From Lachnospiraceae bacterium (GTDB lineage: Bacteria > Bacillota > Clostridia > Lachnospirales > Lachnospiraceae), in the NCBI GenBank assembly GCA_017514845.1, contig JAFWIM010000163.1:1-35530 (forward strand): a DNA stretch of 35,530 nucleotides, written 5' to 3'. Position 1 is the first letter of the stretch, and every line of letters begins with the position of its first letter. The position numbers were made by a program, and so were the translations under genes. The notes beneath the pieces are model-generated. The model saw nothing but the letters and a program-made list of their open reading frames with translations, made no database searches and was not told where the DNA came from. Positions 8,586 through 15,577 of this stretch are shown one piece after another.

Positions 8586-8647
8586 GGCCGCAGGGATAGA
8601 AGATATGAGATGTTAACGCATCGGCGTATACCGGAATCCCTGCGGCC
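8586..8647. other. Three-way-junction-like inverted repeat after the operon
   Basis: GGCCGCAGGGAT (8586-8597) pairs perfectly with 8636-8647. The 38-base loop can form two small hairpins (GATG/CATC and CGG/CCG). No T-run follows on either strand, so it is not a standard intrinsic terminator. It may be a processed 3' end, a small structured RNA or a repeat. Confidence 0.5.
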
Positions 8648-8746
8648 ATCATCTACCACAGCCCGAAATAAAGGCATGCACCGTGATTCGGCAAATGGCA
8701 CAAGTTCGATATATAATATTTGACTATATTGCCGAGGCCATATACA

Positions 8747-8785
8747 TTGACAAAGTGGAATATCTTATGTATAATGTAGAACATA
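8747..8785 (+). promoter_or_regulatory. Consensus promoter and operator of the GRE operon
   Basis: TTGACA (8747-8752), exactly 17 bases, TATAAT (8770-8775): a perfect sigma-A promoter. The operator copy AATGTAGAACATA (8773-8785) overlaps the end of the -10. A perfect promoter covered by an operator fits strong expression that is tightly repressed until the substrate is present. Confidence 0.82.
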
Positions 8786-8829
8786 GAATAAATAACAAAG
8801 TATGAAGGGCGTGGTAAAGCGACAGGATT

Positions 8830-9348
8830 ATGAGAGGAAAAGCGGGAATTATATCATTTTCAGGTTTCACCAGACGCTATGCGGAATGGATTGCTGAAGA
8901 CACCGGTCTTACAATCTGTGATTTGAAGGAAATCGAAAAGGATGATCTGAAATCAGATTTCCTGCTCATCGGCGTTCCGATCCACAGTCAGGAACTGTGC
9001 GGAATCAAAAAAATACGAAAGATTCTCAGGGAGAAAAGCTCCGACACACGTATCATCCTGTTTGCCACAGGGCTTCGCTGCGGTGATGAAAAAGTAAAAG
9101 AGAGTATCTTGAAATACAATTTCAGGGAACAGCGGCCTGACGCGTTCTTTTACTTTACCGGAGGGCTTGATCAGGACAGGCTCACAGCGAATGACAAAAT
9201 CCTGTTAAAGCTGCAACAAATTATGATCGGCAGGCACCCGGATCGCACGGAAAGTGATCTGGAGCTGCTGAGAAAATTAAGGAGCGGAGGAGATTTTACA
9301 GACAGAGATGAAGTGCAGCCGCTTATTGATTATCTGAAACTGCTGTAA
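8830..9348 (+). CDS. Flavodoxin-like protein, putative reductant for the GRE system
   Basis: 172 residues. The N terminus has a flavodoxin-type strand and phosphate loop (GIISFSGFTRRYAEWIAEDTG), resembling the Flavodoxin_5/HemG-like group, in which 'SKTGFT' is common. The T-G pair is reduced to SGFT here. A central strand DFLLIGVPIHSQELCGIKK and a later RIILFATGLRCG fit the flavodoxin fold. The C terminus is charged and helical. First gene of the operon leading to the GRE; the next gene begins 38 bases on. Radical SAM activases need a low-potential electron donor, commonly flavodoxin, so it may supply that electron. The ribosome binding site is weak (AGG). Electron-donor role is inferred. Confidence 0.72.
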   Translation: MRGKAGIISFSGFTRRYAEWIAEDTGLTICDLKEIEKDDLKSDFLLIGVPIHSQELCGIKKIRKILREKSSDTRIILFATGLRCGDEKVKESILKYNFREQRPDAFFYFTGGLDQDRLTANDKILLKLQQIMIGRHPDRTESDLELLRKLRSGGDFTDRDEVQPLIDYLKLL

Positions 9349-9386
9349 GACGACAAACAAGTACTCATACAAAAAGGAGAAGAAAG

Positions 9387-9992
9387 ATGAACAAAAAAGG
9401 TCTTGTGAACTGGTCCATCTGGATCGGAGTAGTGTCCGGTATTTACTGTGCGATTTACCTTCTGACCGTAGGAGCGTACACGGGAGCCAAGGTGCTGCCC
9501 GGCTGGCAGATTGTGTATGCGACTTTTACAGCGCTTCCTATTTATTTCACTGCAGGTGCAAAGAGATCGGAATTTTTTAATTATATCTGCAGTTATCTCT
9601 GCGGTGTTCTCTGGGCGATGGGTTATCTCTGGATCATGGACAGAATTGCAGTCCTCGGAGTTCCGGCCTGGCTCAATATCGCAGTGGTCGTCGCAATCGT
9701 ATGCGTGATTGAATGCGCAATTCACTTCACCCTCCCGTCTTCACTGCCGTTCAACGTAGTTCCGGCACATTTCGGAGCTATATCGAACTCTTTCTGGTGC
9801 TCCAATATGACTATCGCAATCATGGGACCGGGCAGGACAGCAGTCGGCGGCTTCTACAATTTTAAGGCATATCCGATTCTTGCCATTACACTCTGCGGCG
9901 GTGTGGTCCTTGGCCTCTGCTGCAACGAAGGATTGAATTTTATCGACTCTGAGACCGGCAACTGGAAGTGGCCGGGCAAGAGCTCGAAATAA
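9387..9992 (+). CDS. DUF1097 family integral membrane protein
   Basis: 201 residues with about five hydrophobic segments (near residues 7-30, 38-57, 63-83, 90-115 and 163-186) and no cleavable signal. It resembles the DUF1097 family (E. coli YcdZ is a member). No transport motif is established for the family. Between segments is a conserved-looking loop, PFNVVPAHFGAISNSFW followed by a glycine-rich turn. AAGGAG lies before the ATG, and the GRE gene starts 49 bases after its stop. As the only membrane protein in the GRE regulon here, it is the natural candidate for uptake of the substrate or export of a product. That role is inference from context. Confidence 0.8.
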   Translation: MNKKGLVNWSIWIGVVSGIYCAIYLLTVGAYTGAKVLPGWQIVYATFTALPIYFTAGAKRSEFFNYICSYLCGVLWAMGYLWIMDRIAVLGVPAWLNIAVVVAIVCVIECAIHFTLPSSLPFNVVPAHFGAISNSFWCSNMTIAIMGPGRTAVGGFYNFKAYPILAITLCGGVVLGLCCNEGLNFIDSETGNWKWPGKSSK

Positions 9993-10041
9993 AGATGACA
10001 CTATTACTCAATGACAACACATGTAAGGAGGAAACAAACAA

Positions 10042-12300
10042 ATGAGTGATGCAAAATGTGCCGGCGCCAAGCTTGGAAATGAACTCAGATCCGGTTATGC
10101 AGCGAAGATGGGAAGCACGAAGCGGGTGCAGGAACTGAATGGTATGCTTCATTCCAATCGTCCGAATGTAGATATCACACGCGCAAGAGCTTTCACAAAA
10201 GTTTATCGCGAGACAGAAGGCCTTCCGGCACTTCTTCGCCGCTATAAAGCAATCGCTGAGGTTTATCGTACACTTTCAGATAACGTTTATGATTATGAGC
10301 AGCTTGTCGGATGGCCGACAAAGCGCATCCGCGGTGCAAACTTCGCAGTCGAGCTTCACGCTCACTGGATGAAGGACGATCTCAAGAATCTTCGTGACCG
10401 TACATATGATCCGTTCGAGATTTCGGATGAAGACTACAAGGAACTTGAAGAGGATATTCTTCCGTACTGGCAGGATAAGACGGCAGCTGCCCAGTGGGCA
10501 CATTATGTCACACCGGAAGAGTGGGACAGAGCTCAGTTCGGCGGCGTATCGGATGTCTCTAACTACATCTGCGCGAACGGTTCACATTTCATCCCCGCAT
10601 GGACAGACGTAATTAAGCATGGCTTCCAGAAGTACTACAATGAAGCTAAGGTCCTTCTCGACGAGCTTGATCCGAACGATCCGACCTCTGTCGATAAGAG
10701 ATACTTCTATCAGGGCATCATTGAAGTCTGCGAGGCAATTAAGAACTGGGCAGATCGCCTCTCCGCAGCCTGCCTGAGAAAAGCTGAGACAGAAAAAGAT
10801 CCGGTCCGCAAGAAAGAGCTGGAAGATATGGCGGCCATGATGAGAAGGGTTCCGTGGGGACCGGCAACATCTTTCCATGACGCAGTGGAGACTTCCTGGG
10901 TCGTATGCTTCTTCCTGTTCGTAGAGGGCGCAGGCCCGTCCATTACCTGGGGACGCTGGGATCAGTACATGTATCCGTACTATAAGAGAGACATCGAAGC
11001 CGGTATCATCACACCGGAGAGCGCAATGGAGCTTATTGAGGAAATGTACATCAAGGTTACTTCCAACGTATGGTTCCAGTCCACACAGATGGCTTACATC
11101 TTCGGCGGTTACTATCGCTATCCGCATCTTGATGTCGGCGGTCTCGATGAGAACGGAAGAGACGCAAGCAACGAGCTGTCTTATCTGTGCCTGCGCGCTA
11201 TGCGCTATGTCAAGACAACATCACCGGCGGTCTGCCTGATGCTGCATCAGAAAACTCCGGATTCTCTGCTCCGCGAAGCATGCGAGCTTTCCGTTGACGG
11301 ACACGGACATCCGAGCTTCTTTGACGTAGAAACACTGTACAAGATGCTTGAGAACCGCGGCGCGTGCGCAAACATGCACAGCAATTACACAAGCTATGAT
11401 ATTAAAAAGTACGGAAGCCCGATCGGCTGCGTAGAGCCCGGTGTCGAGGGCATGCAGTACGGTCATACCGATTCAGGTATCATTAATGTTGCGGGCTGCA
11501 TCTATGCTGCAGTATGCGACGGCAAGAAGGCTAAGGGCGTTGATGGAACACGCTGCGGCCAGGTCGTAACTTATGCGAGCGGCGCTCCGGAACTCTTTGA
11601 CACATATGAGAAGTTTGAAAAGGTGTGCCTGGATCAGATTGAATACGCAATCAAAGAGTGCCACTCCAACCTTATTATCGTTGAGAAGCTTCTCGCTGAA
11701 CAGTTCAACCTTCCGACATTTACAATGCTGCTTGACGGTGCCCTTGAAAAAGGTCTTGACGCTACAAACGGCGGCGCGAAAGTCAATATCGGTCCGACAA
11801 TCCAGATGAGCGGTTTCGGAACTGCAGTCGACTCCATGGCAGCTATCAAGAAGGTTGTTTATACAGATCACGAGGCTACTCTTCGCGATGTCGCAAATGC
11901 TATTGAAGCGAACTTCGTAGGCTATGAAGAACTCAGAGCAAAACTGATCGCTGCTCCGAAGTATGGCAATGATGATGATTTCGCGGATGACATCGCTTGC
12001 AGAGTATGGTCATTCTTTGGTGACACGGTCAATCATCTCAAGATGTATCGTGGCAATTATTGCGATGCGGCAATTCAGATGGTACAGTCCAATGTCGGTT
12101 ACGGCGCTATGACAGGTGCGACTCCGAACGGACGTCTTGCAGGTCAGCCGACATCTGATACAATGTCAGCATCTCAGCAGGCAGATACGAATGGACCGCT
12201 GGCAGCGGCAAGAAGCTATGGCAAACTTGATTACACTAAGTACAGCAACGGCACGCTGCTGAACATGTGGATCAGCCAGTCCGAAATGATGGAAGTTTAA
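10042..12300 (+). CDS. Split glycyl radical enzyme, catalytic barrel subunit
   Basis: 752 residues. It has the glycyl radical enzyme (PFL-like) barrel but stops before the glycyl radical domain. Visible landmarks: an N-terminal helical part (residues 35-80, ITRARAFTKVYRETEG), the DASNELSYLCLRAM segment, the active-site loop with Cys463 and Glu465 in GCVEPG, and the late motif ATPNGRLAG, then NGPLAAARS and NGTLLNMW just before the stop. The Cys-X-Glu arrangement is that of GRE eliminases and decarboxylases (choline lyase, diol dehydratases, arylacetate decarboxylase) and not of pyruvate formate-lyase, which has Cys-Cys. Intact relatives are about 790-900 residues, and this protein plus the next (98) gives 850. 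AAGGAGG lies ten bases before the ATG. Substrate unknown; an aldehyde product is suggested by the regulon. Confidence 0.93.
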   Translation: MSDAKCAGAKLGNELRSGYAAKMGSTKRVQELNGMLHSNRPNVDITRARAFTKVYRETEGLPALLRRYKAIAEVYRTLSDNVYDYEQLVGWPTKRIRGANFAVELHAHWMKDDLKNLRDRTYDPFEISDEDYKELEEDILPYWQDKTAAAQWAHYVTPEEWDRAQFGGVSDVSNYICANGSHFIPAWTDVIKHGFQKYYNEAKVLLDELDPNDPTSVDKRYFYQGIIEVCEAIKNWADRLSAACLRKAETEKDPVRKKELEDMAAMMRRVPWGPATSFHDAVETSWVVCFFLFVEGAGPSITWGRWDQYMYPYYKRDIEAGIITPESAMELIEEMYIKVTSNVWFQSTQMAYIFGGYYRYPHLDVGGLDENGRDASNELSYLCLRAMRYVKTTSPAVCLMLHQKTPDSLLREACELSVDGHGHPSFFDVETLYKMLENRGACANMHSNYTSYDIKKYGSPIGCVEPGVEGMQYGHTDSGIINVAGCIYAAVCDGKKAKGVDGTRCGQVVTYASGAPELFDTYEKFEKVCLDQIEYAIKECHSNLIIVEKLLAEQFNLPTFTMLLDGALEKGLDATNGGAKVNIGPTIQMSGFGTAVDSMAAIKKVVYTDHEATLRDVANAIEANFVGYEELRAKLIAAPKYGNDDDFADDIACRVWSFFGDTVNHLKMYRGNYCDAAIQMVQSNVGYGAMTGATPNGRLAGQPTSDTMSASQQADTNGPLAAARSYGKLDYTKYSNGTLLNMWISQSEMMEV

Positions 12301-12325
12301 CTTCTGAAGAAAGGAGGAAATCATT

Positions 12326-12622
12326 ATGCAGACAATTCGAGAGACAGGTCTTAACACACCGGAAGGTACTTATAAAATGCCGACCTACAAAGAGGCTGGC
12401 ATGAGAAACTTCATGAATCTTGTTCGTACAATGGTGAACGACTATGGCGTATACCATGTACAGTTCAATACCATTGACAAGTCTACTCTTGTAGATGCCA
12501 AGAAGCACCCTGAGAAGTATCCTACTCTTATGGTACGTGTTGCTGGCTACAGTGTATACTGGACAGACATCGCTGAGAGAGTGCAGGATGATATTATCCA
12601 CAGAACGGAACATCAGTTTTAA
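12326..12622 (+). CDS. Split glycyl radical enzyme, glycyl radical domain subunit
   Basis: 98 residues, matching only the C-terminal glycyl radical domain of GREs: HVQFNTIDKSTLVDAKKHPE, then RVAGYSVYW with the radical glycine at Gly74, and the closing VQDDIIHRTEH. It begins where intact enzymes continue after the LLN strand of the barrel, so with the previous gene it completes one enzyme. It is in a different frame, with AAGGAGG at 12311-12317 eight bases before the ATG. Both the upstream stop (TAA, 12298) and an in-frame TGA at 12305 rule out simple read-through. Unlike YfiD/GrcA, a spare part for a complete PFL, this seems to be the only radical domain available to its partner. A terminator follows at 12728. 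Confidence 0.93.
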   Translation: MQTIRETGLNTPEGTYKMPTYKEAGMRNFMNLVRTMVNDYGVYHVQFNTIDKSTLVDAKKHPEKYPTLMVRVAGYSVYWTDIAERVQDDIIHRTEHQF

Positions 12623-12727
12623 TCTGTGAGTTGGAGCCTCCGATGGACGGCCTCCTTCTTTCCGATAGACAGATGGGCAGGATGTGAGCTATAGGTTCTG
12701 ACCGTCTGGCCGGCGGGATCATTCGTT

Positions 12728-12761
12728 ATGCTGCAGATGGCTTAGCCGTCTGCAGCATTTT
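12728..12761 (+). terminator. Rho-independent terminator of the GRE operon
   Basis: A 14-bp stem (12728-12741 with 12745-12758, one G-T pair) with a TTA loop, then TTTT. Very stable. It separates the GRE operon from the activase gene, which therefore needs its own promoter. No gene is seen in 12623-13155; the stretch holds this terminator, two repeat elements and the activase promoter. Confidence 0.85.
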
Positions 12762-12762
12762 C

Positions 12763-12856
12763 AATCTTCAACACAGGATTCTCGTGACGTAAGTCTACGA
12801 GGAATGTGCAAAACAAACTTGTCTTCAACATGGGTTTAAAGCCTGTGTTGAAGATT
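12763..12856. repeat. Fold-back element with 15-bp perfect inverted ends
   Basis: AATCTTCAACACAGG (12763-12777) is the exact complement of 12842-12856. The 64 bases between can form CTCGT/ACGAG with inner GAC/GTC, and a weaker AAAC/GTTT arm. It begins two bases after the GRE terminator T-run and abuts the family 2 repeat copy. Confidence 0.65.
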
Positions 12857-12857
12857 G

Positions 12858-12981
12858 AGCCTCAGCTACACAATGCTCCACTGGAGCATTGTTACGCATG
12901 CTTGGCACGGCGGATCGCAGAGCTGCGCAAAGGGAGACGCACAGAGTGCGTCGCGCAGCTCGCGCGCGATCAGAGATCGCG
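12858..12981. repeat. Structured intergenic repeat, family 2, copy 2
   Basis: Same first hairpin as 23-45 (here 12870-12892), and the same order of three hairpins. The second is GAGCTGCGC (12920-12928) with 12953-12961, enclosing GACGCAC/GTGCGTC. The third is CGCGATC (12965-12971) with 12975-12981. Stems 2 and 3 differ in sequence from copy 1 but still pair. Confidence 0.75.
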
Positions 12982-13032
12982 ATTTACTATAATACGTATT
13001 TCAGCGTAGTCACATTCGCTGTGGACGGTTCT

Positions 13033-13060
13033 TTGTTATTTTGTATATGTGACATATAAT
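13033..13060 (+). promoter_or_regulatory. Activase promoter with a different palindrome
   Basis: TTGTTA (13033-13038), a 16-base spacer and TATAAT (13055-13060). A palindrome with 7-bp arms, TATATGT-G-ACATATA (13044-13058), runs into the -10. Its half sites are 1 base apart, against 3 in the WATGTAGNACATW sites, so it may bind another regulator or be a variant. Confidence 0.55.
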
Positions 13061-13155
13061 GGTATTATGGACTGCAGTGAAGAGAAGCAAAACAGGGTCT
13101 TTGGATAACACATTGCGGGCAGGAGGCACTGTGTAAAGAGAGAGGATGGAAAAAA

Positions 13156-14121
13156 ATGGCTGAAAAGAAAGAAGCTATCGTATTCGATTTTGGTCACTTC
13201 AGAAATACGGATGGGTACGGAATACGCACGATGATATTTTTTAAGGGCTGCCCGCTTCGCTGCAAATGGTGCTCGAATCCGTTCGGTCTTTCTGTTGCCC
13301 CGCAGCTTGCTGTCAACAGGGAGCGGTGCGTCGGATGCGGAATGTGCGTAAAACTGTGTTCCAAAGGGGTAAATCGGATCAATCCGGAAGATCATAAAGT
13401 CGAGATGGATTTCGATAAATGTAAAGCCTGCGGACTCTGTGTACAGCTTTGTCCGCAAAAGTGTCGTCAGATCTCAGGTACCAAGTATACGGCTGAGCAG
13501 CTGTATAAGAAAGTGCAGCGGGAACTGACTTTCACGAGGAGAGATCGCGGCGGACTGACTCTTTCCGGCGGAGAAGTCCTGATGCAGCACGAAATCGCTG
13601 CGGAACTGCTGAAGATCTGTAAGAGAGATTATATTGATACCTGCATAGAGACGTCAGCATATGCGAGATGGGAACACCTGGTGGAGGTGGCCCAGTACTG
13701 TGATACAGTCTTTGTTGACATGAAGCATATTGACTCGGATCGGCACAAAGAGATCACCGGAATCCCTAATGAACTTATATTGGAAAACATAAGGAAGCTG
13801 TGTGAATACATGTCAGAGCGCGGTAAGCGGGTGATCATACGCAGGCCGTTTATCCCGGGATATAATGATGAGGAATCCTGCACGATTGGGATTGCGAAGT
13901 TTGTAGCGACGCTTTCGGGCAGACCGGAAATTAACATACTGCCGTACCATAATCTGGGAGAGCTCAAATATAAAATGATAGGCTCGGAGTGCGAAGTACA
14001 GGGCCTCAATATGATGAAAAAGAAGGACGAACCGATCGTGAGGTGCGCAGAGCTCTGCAGGCAGTACGCTCCGGAGAATAGGGTAAGTGTAGGAGGAGAA
14101 GCTATAGAGTATCCTGATTGA
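13156..14121 (+). CDS. Glycyl radical enzyme activating enzyme (radical SAM activase)
   Basis: 321 residues. The radical SAM cluster motif CPLRCKWC places Cys32, Cys36 and Cys39, spaced CX3CX2C as in all GRE activases. A ferredoxin-like insert follows with two cysteine groups (Cys58, 61, 64, 68 and Cys89, 92, 95, 99), fitting two extra 4Fe-4S clusters, as in activases of eliminase-type GREs but not of PFL. LTLSGGEVLMQ is the SAM-binding GGE motif. Role: reductive cleavage of SAM to make the glycyl radical, here presumably on Gly74 of the separate small subunit. It is transcribed apart from the GRE, 533 bases downstream, with its own promoter. A fold-back terminator follows at 14147. Confidence 0.93.
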   Translation: MAEKKEAIVFDFGHFRNTDGYGIRTMIFFKGCPLRCKWCSNPFGLSVAPQLAVNRERCVGCGMCVKLCSKGVNRINPEDHKVEMDFDKCKACGLCVQLCPQKCRQISGTKYTAEQLYKKVQRELTFTRRDRGGLTLSGGEVLMQHEIAAELLKICKRDYIDTCIETSAYARWEHLVEVAQYCDTVFVDMKHIDSDRHKEITGIPNELILENIRKLCEYMSERGKRVIIRRPFIPGYNDEESCTIGIAKFVATLSGRPEINILPYHNLGELKYKMIGSECEVQGLNMMKKKDEPIVRCAELCRQYAPENRVSVGGEAIEYPD

Positions 14122-14146
14122 AGTCATATTTCTCCATAGATGTTTG

Positions 14147-14253
14147 ATTAAGGGGCTGCCGCGTTTAGGCGGGTCGGCACTATATAGCAGACGATATTTG
14201 CAAATGGCTGTTATTTATAGTGCGGACACCGTCTAATGCGGCAGCCCCTTAAT
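14147..14253. terminator. Long fold-back bidirectional terminator, repeat family 3
   Basis: ATTAAGGGGCTGCCGC (14147-14162) pairs perfectly with 14238-14253. The inside continues to pair: TTAG/CTAA, CGG/CCG, GCACTATA/TATAGTGC, CAG/CTG. It lies between two convergent genes. Its outer sequence matches the element at 31882-31953 at most positions. Confidence 0.65.
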
Positions 14254-14269
14254 GATTCGATTCTTTATG

Positions 14270-14311
14270 AAAAAAAGAGCAGCGTTTCGCTGTAGTCAGC
14301 TGACGCTGCTC
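14270..14311 (-). terminator. Rho-independent terminator of the alcohol dehydrogenase
   Basis: On the minus strand GAGCAGCGT (14311-14303) pairs with ACGCTGCTC (14285-14277) and is followed by seven T (14276-14270). Confidence 0.85.
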
Positions 14312-14345
14312 CCGATTCTCAACAGACTGCGTGAGAAATGTGGAT

Positions 14346-15491
14346 TTAAAAGGCTTTCCTATAAAGTTCAATGACGTCTTTCCTGGTCGTCTGCCGCGGA
14401 TTCACCTTTATATTGCCGCTGGCCATCGCGTCATCTGCCATTTTTTCGAACAGGTCCTCTGTCACGCCGACTTCTGAGAGTGAGGCGGGAAGTGAAAGTT
14501 CAGCAAGCAGGCTGCGTGCTTCATCCGCAAGCATCGACGGGACGAAAGGACGGTCCTGTCTGCCCTGGTGGATATAGTTATATATTTTTTCGTAGCGTCC
14601 ATTGTCTGCAAGCGAATTGTATTCTACGATGGTCGGGAGAAGGATTGCATTTGCAACGCCGTGCGGTACGTGGAAATAAGCGCTGACCGGATGAGACATA
14701 GCGTGCACGTTGCCAAGCCTTGCCCAGGCGAAAGCCAGACCGGCAAAATTGCTTCCCGTCATCATGTCACTGGCTGCGTCAAGGTCGCTGCGGTTGGCGA
14801 CAAACCTGCGGATACTTCTGCCGATCAGTTCAAGAGCTTTCTCCGCCATGGCATCGGAAAATGGGTTCGCCCAGAGAGATGTATAGGCTTCCCAGGCATG
14901 GATCATCGCGTCTATCCCGCAGGCGGCGGCAATTCCGGCCGGCGCGGTCATGATAAGCTGCGGATCGAGGATGGCAAAATGGGGGAGAATCTTGTAGCTG
15001 TATACAGTGAGCTTATAATTTCTGGAAGTATCCGTGATGACTGAGAACGGCGTTACTTCACTTCCTGTTCCCGCAGTTGTCGGAATTGCGATAATCGGCA
15101 CAATTTCACCGGGAACTTTATCTGCGCCTTCATATTCGGTGATGGAGCCGCCGTAGCGGGCCTGTACGCCGACAGCCTTAGCCACATCCATTGGTGAGCC
15201 ACCGCCCAAGGCTACAAGCGCCTGGGCTTCGCAATCTTTATAGACTGCTACAGCTGCGTCAACTACTTCCGTGGCAGGATCCGGCAGAACATCAAGGAAT
15301 TCTGTGACACGCACACCTGCGGACATAAGAATGTCGGATACTTTCTTTACAACTCCGATTTTTTCGAGTCCGCGATCTGAAATAAGCATTACGGAATCGA
15401 TGGATTCTTTAGAGAGTATAGACGGTAATTTTTCAAGGCTGTTGTAGCCAAAGATGAGTTCCTGCGGGACTTTGAACATAAAATCAGACAT
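14346..15491 (-). CDS. Iron-type (group III) alcohol dehydrogenase
   Basis: 381 residues from ATG 15491, chosen because GGAGG (15501-15497) lies five bases before it. The longer frame start at 15521 would sit at the predicted transcription start. Family marks: GGGSPMDVAKAV for NAD(P), then TTAGTGSEVTPFSVI, and the metal ligands in CGIDAMIHAWEAY (Asp, His) and GNVHAMSHPVSAYFHVPHG (His, His). Reaction: reversible aldehyde/alcohol conversion with NAD(P)H. The promoter carries the same operator as the GRE and acylating-dehydrogenase operons, which places it in the same pathway. It would reduce part of the aldehyde to an alcohol and regenerate NAD+ used by the acylating branch. Confidence 0.93.
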   Translation of the reverse strand: MSDFMFKVPQELIFGYNSLEKLPSILSKESIDSVMLISDRGLEKIGVVKKVSDILMSAGVRVTEFLDVLPDPATEVVDAAVAVYKDCEAQALVALGGGSPMDVAKAVGVQARYGGSITEYEGADKVPGEIVPIIAIPTTAGTGSEVTPFSVITDTSRNYKLTVYSYKILPHFAILDPQLIMTAPAGIAAACGIDAMIHAWEAYTSLWANPFSDAMAEKALELIGRSIRRFVANRSDLDAASDMMTGSNFAGLAFAWARLGNVHAMSHPVSAYFHVPHGVANAILLPTIVEYNSLADNGRYEKIYNYIHQGRQDRPFVPSMLADEARSLLAELSLPASLSEVGVTEDLFEKMADDAMASGNIKVNPRQTTRKDVIELYRKAF

Positions 15492-15523
15492 ATTGACCTC
15501 CAAATATAAAACGCAGTACATAG

Positions 15524-15567
15524 AATGTTCTACATAATATATTAATAAGAATGTATCGATATGTCAA
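15524..15567 (-). promoter_or_regulatory. Promoter and operator of the alcohol dehydrogenase
   Basis: Minus strand: TTGACA (15567-15562), 17 bases, TAATAT (15544-15539), then the operator TATGTAGAACATT (15536-15524). This is the fourth copy of the shared palindrome, placed just after the -10 as at the regulator gene. Confidence 0.78.
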
Positions 15568-15577
15568 TACCAAATAT

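Noticed and set aside
12285-12340. A frameshift or sequencing error splitting one GRE gene
   Set aside because: Both frames are closed by stop codons between the genes (TAA 12298, TGA 12305). The second gene has a strong, well-spaced ribosome binding site and start, and the break falls exactly at a domain border.
12326-12622. Small subunit of a 4-hydroxyphenylacetate decarboxylase (HpdC-like)
   Set aside because: That subunit is an iron-sulfur protein with cysteines. This protein has none and carries the RVAGYSVYW radical motif.
12326-12622. A YfiD/GrcA spare-part protein for PFL
   Set aside because: The partner gene immediately upstream lacks its own radical domain and is of the Cys-X-Glu type, so this is its missing domain. 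A dual role cannot be excluded.
12806-13009. Small plus-strand reading frame after the GRE operon
   Set aside because: It lies within two structured repeats, has an unlikely composition and no ribosome binding site.
1198-15491. Bacterial microcompartment locus
   Set aside because: No shell-protein genes and no targeting extensions on the dehydrogenase or GRE; all genes between are accounted for.
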